In this document: positions 1-5,600 of the stretch, piece after piece
Layout of the letters: every line of letters begins with the position of its first letter
Position numbering within the stretch: the first letter of the stretch is position 1
Source of the DNA: Pseudomonadota bacterium
GTDB taxonomy: Bacteria > Pseudomonadota > Alphaproteobacteria > Rhizobiales > Tepidamorphaceae
Length of the DNA: 5,942 nt
Direction: 5' to 3'
Assembly: GCA_023435545.1 (NCBI GenBank)
Contig: JAEYRQ010000019.1
Location: forward strand, 1-5,942
Notes under the pieces: model-generated
Databases searched by the model: none
Seen by the model: only the letters and a program-made list of their open reading frames with translations
Told to the model about the DNA's origin: nothing
Position numbers and translations under genes: made by a program

Positions 1-1
1 G

Positions 2-49
2 GCGATCGCAGAGTGGGCGATCATTGCCAAGCGATGGCGGCGCTGGTAG
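2..49 (+). CDS. Possible C-terminal end of an unidentified upstream gene (5' partial)
   Basis: The frame starting at base 2 reads AIAEWAIIAKRWRRW and stops at TAG (47-49). The basic, tryptophan-rich tail and mostly G/C third positions suit the end of a real coding region, and the 63-base gap to the next gene is normal. Fifteen residues are too few to identify a family. Another frame stays open until a TGA at 114-116, overlapping the ChaC start codon, and a gene starting on the other strand cannot be excluded. This is therefore only a weak call. Confidence 0.2.
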   Translation, partial: AIAEWAIIAKRWRRW

Positions 50-112
50 GGCAGGCTGCCTGTGCGAACGGCAGCCGCGGCCGATGCCGGCGGCGAGATC
101 ACGCGGCGGATT

Positions 113-673
113 ATGAGCGAATTCTGGGTCTTCGGCTATGGTTCGCTGATGTGGCGGCCGGGCTTCGAGCATATCGAGCGGGTCCCCGCCCGCCTGCACG
201 GGCTGCACCGGGCGCTCTGCGTCTACAGCCACGTCCACCGGGGCACGCCGGACCGGCCCGGGCTCGTCCTGGGGCTCGACCGCGGCGGCTCGTGCCGCGG
301 TGTCTGCTTCCGGGTGGCGGAGGACAAGCGCACGGAAACGCTCGCCTACCTCAGGGCGAGGGAGCAGGTGACGATGGTCTACCGCGAGATCGTGCGGCCG
401 GTCGAACTCGGCGACGGCACGCGGCGCATCGTCCAGGCGCTCTGCTACGTGGTCGATCGCAGCCACCCGCAATATGCGGGGCTGCTGCCGCTCGAGCGAC
501 AGGTGGAATTTGTCCTGCAGGGGACGGGACAATCCGGGCCGAATGTCGAGTACGTGCTCAACACACTGGCACATATCGAGGAGATAGGAGTCGTCGACCG
601 TCGGCTCGCGGTGATTGCCCGCGCGCTACGCAGCGCGCGCGACGAGACGCTGACTGTCCGGGCGCCGGGCTGA
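113..673 (+). CDS. chaC: ChaC-like gamma-glutamylcyclotransferase
   Basis: This 186-residue protein belongs to the ChaC branch of the gamma-glutamylcyclotransferase fold. Characterised members are cytosolic and cleave glutathione to 5-oxoproline and Cys-Gly. It opens with FGYGSLMW (residues 7-14), the glycine-rich loop that binds the gamma-glutamyl group. YLRARE (79-84) ends in Glu84, the likely catalytic acid/base. The family's C-terminal signature SGPNVEYVLNTLAHIEEIG lies at 141-159. The full length is typical for the family. The start at 113 places the conserved block a few residues from the N-terminus. A GTG at 62 would add 17 low-complexity residues with no sign of conservation. The upstream Shine-Dalgarno is weak (GGCGG only). 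The last 48 bases overlap the convergent gene at 626-1039. The family is clear; substrate preference (glutathione or another gamma-glutamyl peptide) is inferred, and the old link to calcium/proton transport should not be assumed. Confidence 0.9.
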   Translation: MSEFWVFGYGSLMWRPGFEHIERVPARLHGLHRALCVYSHVHRGTPDRPGLVLGLDRGGSCRGVCFRVAEDKRTETLAYLRAREQVTMVYREIVRPVELGDGTRRIVQALCYVVDRSHPQYAGLLPLERQVEFVLQGTGQSGPNVEYVLNTLAHIEEIGVVDRRLAVIARALRSARDETLTVRAPG

Positions 674-1039
674 CCCGCCGGGGCGCACAGCTCCGCGCAG
701 GTCGCGCAGTACCTCCACGCGAGCAACCGCGCCGCGCGCCAGAAGATGTACATGGGCCTCGGTGGCGCCCGCCGAACGCGCCGCCGCCAGCGCGTCCTCG
801 AAGTGCCGGCCGGCTGCGATCCCGATCCACAGTGCCTCCCGGCGCCCATCCTCATCGACGGCCGCCAGCACAACCGGCGCTCCGGGGAACTCGGCCGCCA
901 GGTCGAGCGGGAACGCCCGCGTCAGATAGCGCTCACCGCTGGCGCCGGTCCAGTAGCGGAACTCGGCGGCGAACGGCATCCCGTCCAAAACCGAGGGGAC
1001 GAAGGGATCCGAATCGAGAATGCGGAAGGGTGCGCTCAT
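626..1039 (-). CDS. Conserved hypothetical protein, 137 aa, function unknown
   Basis: I do not recognise a named family. From the ATG at 1039 the protein is 137 residues and probably a soluble cytoplasmic protein, with no signal peptide or membrane segment. It opens with MSAPFRILDSDPFVPSVLDG and continues with an aromatic stretch, FRYWTGASGERYLTRAFPLDL. A central alternation of hydrophobic strands follows (PVVLAAVDEDGRREALWIGIA), then a helix-like HFEDALAAARSAGATEAHVHLLA and an arginine-rich tail. Strongly biased third positions and a coherent hydrophobic pattern argue for a real gene rather than a shadow. A TTG at 1075 would add 12 residues, but the ATG fits the start of the folded part better. 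No good Shine-Dalgarno precedes either start, so the start is uncertain. Its 3' end overlaps the chaC-like gene in convergent orientation. The gene upstream on the same strand is the AhpD-like enzyme, 177 bases away, far enough for a separate promoter. Confidence 0.75.
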   Translation of the reverse strand: MSAPFRILDSDPFVPSVLDGMPFAAEFRYWTGASGERYLTRAFPLDLAAEFPGAPVVLAAVDEDGRREALWIGIAAGRHFEDALAAARSAGATEAHVHLLARGAVARVEVLRDLRGAVRPGGSARRPDSQRLVARAA

Positions 1040-1074
1040 GAGAACAAAGATGGAACGTTGCGTTTCGCTCGTCA

Positions 1075-1089
1075 ATGCCTAGCAGGCAT
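1075..1089. promoter_or_regulatory. Perfect inverted repeat upstream of the 137-aa protein gene
   Basis: ATGCCT-AGC-AGGCAT is a perfect 6-base inverted repeat with a 3-base centre, 36 bases upstream of the ATG at 1039. On the minus strand it runs directly into TTGACG, which resembles a -35 hexamer but has no convincing -10 partner. It also lies where transcription from the candidate EcfG promoter would begin. It could be an operator or a small hairpin in the leader. Confidence 0.3.
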
Positions 1090-1095
1090 GTGGTT

Positions 1096-1121
1096 AACAC
1101 CGTGGCCTACGCAATGGTTCC
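1096..1121 (-). promoter_or_regulatory. Candidate EcfG-type (general stress sigma) promoter for the 137-aa protein gene
   Basis: Read on the minus strand there is GGAAC (1121-1117), a 17-base spacer, then TGTT (1099-1096). The alphaproteobacterial general-stress sigma factor EcfG recognises roughly GGAAC, 16-17 bases, then CGTT, so this matches at all but one position. Transcription would begin about 50 bases upstream of the ATG at 1039. Such short motifs also occur by chance, so this is a candidate only. Confidence 0.3.
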
Positions 1122-1134
1122 TACGAAGATTTAA

Positions 1135-1151
1135 TTTCACGCATGTTTCAC
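1135..1151 (-). repeat. Tandem GTGAAA direct repeat at 11-base spacing
   Basis: TTTCAC occurs at 1135-1140 and 1146-1151, so the minus strand reads GTGAAA, five bases, GTGAAA. The 11-base period is about one helical turn, an arrangement used by many dimeric activators. It sits in the most AT-rich part of the window, 13 bases upstream of the candidate -35 element of the 137-aa protein gene. It may be a regulator site, but two hexamers can arise by chance. Confidence 0.25.
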
Positions 1152-1216
1152 AAATCGTAATGATGGGACGCAATTGTTTCGCGATCGGGCATCAGGCGCA
1201 CGTCCGCCAGCCGGAG

Positions 1217-1801
1217 TCAGCGGTGCAGGCCGTGATATTCGCGGTTCGGGCGCATGTCGGTTGCGGTTGCTACCCTGTTGGACATGTTGAAGAAACCGAC
1301 TACAGCGGCGATGTCCCAGATGTCGCGATCGCTGAAGCCGGCCCGCCGAAGTGCCTCGCGGTCGGGCTCGTCGATGTCCCACGGACGCTCGGTCAGCTTC
1401 CAGGCAAAGTCGAGCATCGCCCGCTGCCGCTGATCGAGATCGGCGACGCGATAGTTCATCACCATCTGCTCGCCGAGTTCCGGATTGCCTGAATACTGCC
1501 GGACAGCGGCGCCGTGCGCAGTCAGGCAGTAGTAGCAGCGGTTCACGCTGGACACGACCACCGCGATCATCTCGCGCTCGAGCTTCGAGAGGCCGGACTC
1601 GGCGAGCATGAGATCGTTGTACATCCCGGTGAAGGCATCGAGCTTCTCCGGATTGAAGGCATAGGCCCGCAACACGTTGGGCACCATGCCGAGCTTCTCG
1701 ACACACTTGTCGAAATAGGCCTGCTGCCGTTCGGTCAGCTCGCCCTCGCTCGGCAGTTCCAACGCGATGAGCGGGCCTGCGGCCGCCTGTTCATCTGCCA
1801 T
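1217..1801 (-). CDS. Peroxidase-related enzyme, AhpD/carboxymuconolactone decarboxylase superfamily
   Basis: This 194-residue protein resembles the uncharacterised peroxidase-related enzymes of the CMD/AhpD superfamily. After an N-terminal helical lead-in (about 20-75), the CMD core has Glu77, then CYYC (89-92) and His96. The spacing E-11-C-2-C-3-H matches the catalytic set of mycobacterial AhpD (Glu118, Cys130, Cys133, His137), a thiol-dependent alkylhydroperoxidase acting in the cytoplasm. A C-terminal helical part with RDIWDIAAVVGFFNMSNRVA (159-178) is also typical of this subfamily. The ATG at 1801 is supported by GGAGG four bases upstream. The frame is open further upstream, but that extension is arginine- and alanine-rich filler without family similarity and would overlap the divergent gene. 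No AhpC partner is visible nearby, so the physiological reductant and substrate are unknown. Superfamily is certain; peroxidase activity is inferred from the intact residues. Confidence 0.9.
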   Translation of the reverse strand: MADEQAAAGPLIALELPSEGELTERQQAYFDKCVEKLGMVPNVLRAYAFNPEKLDAFTGMYNDLMLAESGLSKLEREMIAVVVSSVNRCYYCLTAHGAAVRQYSGNPELGEQMVMNYRVADLDQRQRAMLDFAWKLTERPWDIDEPDREALRRAGFSDRDIWDIAAVVGFFNMSNRVATATDMRPNREYHGLHR

Positions 1802-1805
1802 GTCG

Positions 1806-1810
1806 CCTCC
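1806..1810 (-). promoter_or_regulatory. Ribosome binding site of the AhpD-like gene
   Basis: The minus strand reads GGTGGAGGCGAC immediately before ATG, giving a full GGAGG core four bases from the start codon. This site decides the start at 1801 over the longer open frame. Confidence 0.7.
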
Positions 1811-1835
1811 ACCGTGTGATTTTTCTTGGTCGTAT

Positions 1836-1847
1836 CCCGCATGCGGG
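1836..1847. promoter_or_regulatory. 12-base palindrome in the divergent spacer
   Basis: CCCGCATGCGGG is a perfect palindrome lying 34 bases upstream of the AhpD-like start and 75 bases upstream of the exported-protein start. In a divergent spacer of 121 bases this could be an operator shared by both genes. No strong -35/-10 pair was found on either strand, and in GC-rich DNA such palindromes are not rare, so the assignment is tentative. Confidence 0.25.
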
Positions 1848-1910
1848 CAAGAAGCGCCTGCCGGGATTTGTGCTGCGCTGATATCAGGAGCCGCGAGGCC
1901 AACCGAATCA

Positions 1911-1916
1911 AGGGGA
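1911..1916 (+). promoter_or_regulatory. Ribosome binding site of the exported-protein gene
   Basis: AGGGGA lies six bases before the ATG at 1923. It supports that start, which is also the one that begins exactly with a signal peptide. Confidence 0.6.
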
Positions 1917-1922
1917 AAATCG

Positions 1923-2525
1923 ATGCGGACGATCTCTCGAATAGCCGGCATGGTGCTGGCCGGGCTTGTCGCACTGCAACCTGCAGCCGCCGTGTCCGGC
2001 AACTCCGAGGCGGCGCCGACGCCGAAGCGGTGGGCATGGCTCGAGGGCACCGTGTGGTACGTGCCGAAGACGAACCTGCCGGCGATCATGAGTTCGGCAG
2101 CGACGTCGGCCGTCATCCCGTTGAGGGACCAGACGGTCTATGTGATCGACGGCTACAAGGACGGCTATTTCTGGGGATATGCCCGCGCCCAGTTTCTGAT
2201 GCCCAGTGATCCTCCGCGGGTGCCGCCCGACAACGACGATCCGAGTTGCAATCGGCTGGCCGCCTCGGTGACGCCGGAAGGCACGCTCAACCTCTCCTTC
2301 GCCCCGATGGGCGACAGCGGCGGCGAGCGCATCACCGGCGTCGGCACGATGCGCAAGCGCGGTGGCGCCTGGGCGATGGAGCTGCAGATGACCACTGGCG
2401 ACACGGTCCAGGTGACGCACTGGGCCTACATGCGTGCCTGCCCGGCCAAAGGCGGCTGCCCCCTGCCGGCGATCAAGTCGACGGCGAGGGCCTTCGTCGA
2501 CGTTTGCAGGCGCAGCAACTCGTAG
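1923..2525 (+). CDS. Exported hypothetical protein with four cysteines
   Basis: This is a 200-residue protein I cannot assign to a named family. Its N-terminus is a classic Sec signal peptide: MRTISR, a hydrophobic core IAGMVLAGLVAL, then QPAAAVSG, with cleavage likely after AAA (about residue 23). There is no lipobox cysteine and no second membrane segment, so a soluble periplasmic or secreted protein is expected. The mature part has WAWLEGTVWYVPKTNLPAI (38-55), then an aromatic strand-rich block, DQTVYVIDGYKDGYFWGYA (69-87), and a TLNLSF strand (121-126). Four cysteines (109, 173, 179, 195) could form two disulfides. The pattern suggests a compact beta-rich domain. The start at 1923 is fixed by the signal peptide and an AGGGGA site six bases upstream; the frame is open further upstream, but without a signal-like sequence. 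It is divergent from the AhpD-like gene. Function unknown. Confidence 0.8.
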   Translation: MRTISRIAGMVLAGLVALQPAAAVSGNSEAAPTPKRWAWLEGTVWYVPKTNLPAIMSSAATSAVIPLRDQTVYVIDGYKDGYFWGYARAQFLMPSDPPRVPPDNDDPSCNRLAASVTPEGTLNLSFAPMGDSGGERITGVGTMRKRGGAWAMELQMTTGDTVQVTHWAYMRACPAKGGCPLPAIKSTARAFVDVCRRSNS

Positions 2526-2538
2526 AGCCGCCGAAACA

Positions 2539-2575
2539 TCGACACTGTCCACAAAGTGTCGGAAACTTCCGGGAA
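2539..2575. promoter_or_regulatory. Nested inverted repeats between the exported-protein gene and the glutamate dehydrogenase gene
   Basis: CGACACT (2540-2546) and AGTGTCG (2555-2561) are perfect inverted arms around an 8-base loop, 14 bases after the stop codon of the exported-protein gene. Overlapping the right arm is CGGAA-AC-TTCCG (2560-2571), and overlapping that is TTCC-G-GGAA (2567-2575). The first could end transcription of the upstream gene, but no T-run follows, so it is not a standard intrinsic terminator. The position 40 bases before the dehydrogenase start also suits an operator or leader structure. Confidence 0.35.
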
Positions 2576-2602
2576 TCATAAGGGACGGTCCGAACGATTC
2601 AC

Positions 2603-2610
2603 GGGAGGGG
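2603..2610 (+). promoter_or_regulatory. Ribosome binding site of the glutamate dehydrogenase gene
   Basis: GGGAGGGG contains a full GGAGG core (2604-2608) six bases before the ATG at 2615. It is a strong site and fixes the start of the long reading frame. Confidence 0.75.
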
Positions 2611-2614
2611 CTTC

Positions 2615-5600
2615 ATGCCGGAACGAGATCGCGATCGCCGCGACACACTGGTCGACGCGGTGGTCAAGGCGCTGCCGGCGAAGAGCCGCAAGGGTGAACT
2701 CGGCGAGTTTGCCCGATGCCTGTTCGCGGACGGGGCGTTCGAGGATCTGACGGTCTACGCCCCGGCCGATCTGGCGCGGCTGGCCGAGAGCGCGTGGCGG
2801 TTCGTTGCCACGCGCACCCCGGGCCAGCAGAAGATCCGCGTCTTCAGCCCTGAACTCGGCGAGGCGGCCGACGACAGCGCGCTGGCGTCGGTGACGGTCG
2901 TCGAGCTGGCCAACGACAACATGCCGTTCCTCCTCGATTCGGCGATGGCCGAGCTGCAGGAGCGCGGCTACGACGTGCGCCTGGTCCTGCATCCGATCGT
3001 CTCGGTGAAGCGCGACAAGAAGGGCCGCCGCACCGGCTTCCTCGGCCGCTCCGCCAAGGGCGAGGGCGTCATCCGCGAGAGCCTGATCCATATCCATGTC
3101 GGGCGCATCGACAGCGATCTTGAGCGCCGGCAGACGGCGGCGGCGCTCAGCCGCGTCGACGACGCCGTACGCATCGCCGTCACCGACTGGCGGCAGATGC
3201 TGGAGCGCCTCAGGGCGGAGATCGACGGCTACCGCAGCAATCCGCCGCCGATCCCGGTCGAGGAGATCGCCGAGGCGCTCAGCTTCCTCGACTGGATCTG
3301 CGACAACAATTTCACCTTCCTGGGCATGCGCGAGTACGCCTTCGTCGGGGGGGTGGCGGAGGGCAAGCTCGAGCGCATCGCGAGTGCCGAGGGCGCCGGG
3401 CTGGGCCTCCTGCGCGATCCCGATGTCATGGTGCTCAGGCGCGGGCGCGAATTCGTCGCCTACACCCCGGAACTGCGCGAGTTCCTCATGCAGCCGGTGC
3501 CGCTGATCGTCACCAAGGCCAACGTCAAGTCTCCGGTGCATCGGCGCGTGCACCTCGACTATATCAGCGTGAAGACCTTCGACGGAGAGGGCAACCTCAC
3601 CGGGGAACTCAGGGTGGTCGGCCTGTTCACCGCGTCCGCCTACACGCGCGGGGTGCGCTCGATCCCATACCTCAGGCGCAGGGTCGACCTGGTGATGGAG
3701 CGGCTCGGCTTCGATCCCGACAGCCACAGCGGCAAGGCGCTCTTGAACGTGCTCGAGACCTTCCCGCGCGATGAACTGTTCCAGATCGACCAGGAGACGC
3801 TGCAGAACTGGGTCGTCTCGATCCTGCAGCTTGGAGAACGGCCGAGGATCCGGGTGCTGTGGCGTGCCGACAAGTTCGACCGCTTCGTTTCGGTGCTGGT
3901 CTACGTTCCCCGCGACAGGTTCAACACCGACGTGCGGATCGCCGTGGGCAACCTCCTGGCGGAGACCTTCGAGGGCCGGGTCTCGGCGTTCTATCCCTAC
4001 TACCCGGAAGGGACGCTTGCCCGGGTGCACTTCATCATCGGCCGCTACGAGGGGACGACGCCGCAGCCCGATACGGCGCGTCTGGAGGCGGAGGTGGCCC
4101 GGCAGGTGCGCACCTGGACCGACAACCTCAAGGCGGCGCTCGTCCAGCAGCACGACGAGTTCCGCGCCACCGAACTGTTCCAGCGCTACCGCGAGGCGTT
4201 CTCCGGCGGCTACCAGAATCAGTATCCGGCGGAGGTGGCGGTCCACGACATCGAGATCGTCGACCGGCTGGTGGGACAGAGCAACCTCGCCATCGATTTC
4301 TACCGATCCGACGTCGACCGGCCGGAGCGGCTCGGACTGAAGCTGTTCAGCCTCGGCCGACCCGTGCCGCTCTCGGAGCGCGTGCCGATCCTCGAGAACA
4401 TGGGCTTCCGGGTGATCAACGAGCGCACGTTCCGCATCGACCGGCCGGACTTGGACGATCCGGGGCGGGTGTGGCTGCATGACATGTCGCTCGAGCGCGC
4501 CGACGGCGCCGCGTTCGATCATGCGCATCTCGATGCTCCGCTCGAAAGCGCGTTCCTGGCCGTTATCCAGGGGCGGGCCGAAAGCGACGGATACAACGCG
4601 CTGGTGGTGCGGTGCGGGCTCGACTGGCGGCCGATCTCGGTACTGAGGGCCTATTCGCGCTACCTGCAGCAGGCTCGGGTCCCCTACAGCCAGGACTACA
4701 TGTGGCGGACGCTGCAGCGCCACACCGACATCGCGGCGCTGCTGATCGAGCTGTTTGTCGCCAGGTTCCAGCCCGACGGCCGCGACACGGCAGCTCGCGA
4801 TGAGGCCGAAGCGGCGGTGGCCGACAAGATCGAGGCGGCACTGGAGGCGGTTCCGAGCCTCGACGAGGACCGGATCATCCGGCGGATCGTGAACCTGATC
4901 CGCGCGACGCTCAGGACGAGCTTCTACCAAAGCGACGCGCACGGCGTGCCGAAGCCGGCGCTCGCCCTGAAGCTCGCCAGCCGCCGGATCGACGATCTGC
5001 CCGACCCCCGGCCGCACATGGAGATCTTCGTCTACTCGCCGCGTGTGCAGGGCGTCCACCTGCGTTTCGGCAAGATCGCCCGTGGCGGCTTGCGATGGTC
5101 GGACCGGCCGCAGGATTTCCGCACCGAGGTGCTGGGCCTGGTGAAGGCGCAGCAGGTCAAGAACGCGGTGATCGTGCCCGTCGGCGCCAAGGGCGGCTTC
5201 GTGCCGGCGAGCCTTCCGGCCACCGGGCGCGAGGCGGTCATGGAAGAGGGCATCGCCTGCTACCGCATCTTCATCGGCAGTCTCCTCGACGTCACCGACA
5301 ACCTGTCGGAGGCCGATGTCCTGCCGCCGGCGGCGACCGTCCGCCACGACGAGGACGATCCCTATCTGGTGGTGGCCGCCGACAAGGGCACCGCGACCTT
5401 CTCCGACATCGCCAACGGCATCTCCGAATCGCGCGACTTCTGGCTGGGCGACGCCTTCGCATCGGGCGGATCCGCCGGATACGACCACAAGAAGATGGGC
5501 ATCACCGCCCGCGGTGCCTGGGAGGCGGTGAAACGCCATTTCCGCGAGATGGATATCGACATCCAGACGACGCCATTCACGGTCGCAGGCGTCGGCGACA

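Noticed and set aside
2..9. GCGATCGC octamer, seen also at 1325-1332 and 2631-2638
   Set aside because: It resembles the cyanobacterial HIP1 repeat, but three copies in 6 kb of GC-rich DNA, two of them within coding sequence, fit chance and codon use. The gene content is alphaproteobacterial.
13..1041. A 342-codon plus-strand open frame
   Set aside because: The product is an arginine-, proline- and alanine-rich low-complexity sequence, out of frame with the clearly recognisable ChaC-like protein.
1196..1214. Possible terminator hairpin GGCG/CGCC after the AhpD-like gene
   Set aside because: The stem is only four perfect base pairs and no T-run follows, so it cannot be supported as a terminator.
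746..1492. A 248-codon open frame on the plus strand
   Set aside because: It spans the 137-aa gene, the spacer and the end of the AhpD-like gene on the opposite strand and has no coherent domain. It is a by-product of GC-rich coding on the minus strand.
3347..3353. Run of seven G as a possible frameshift or slippage site
   Set aside because: The frame on both sides reads normal dehydrogenase sequence, so nothing suggests a frameshift or programmed slippage.
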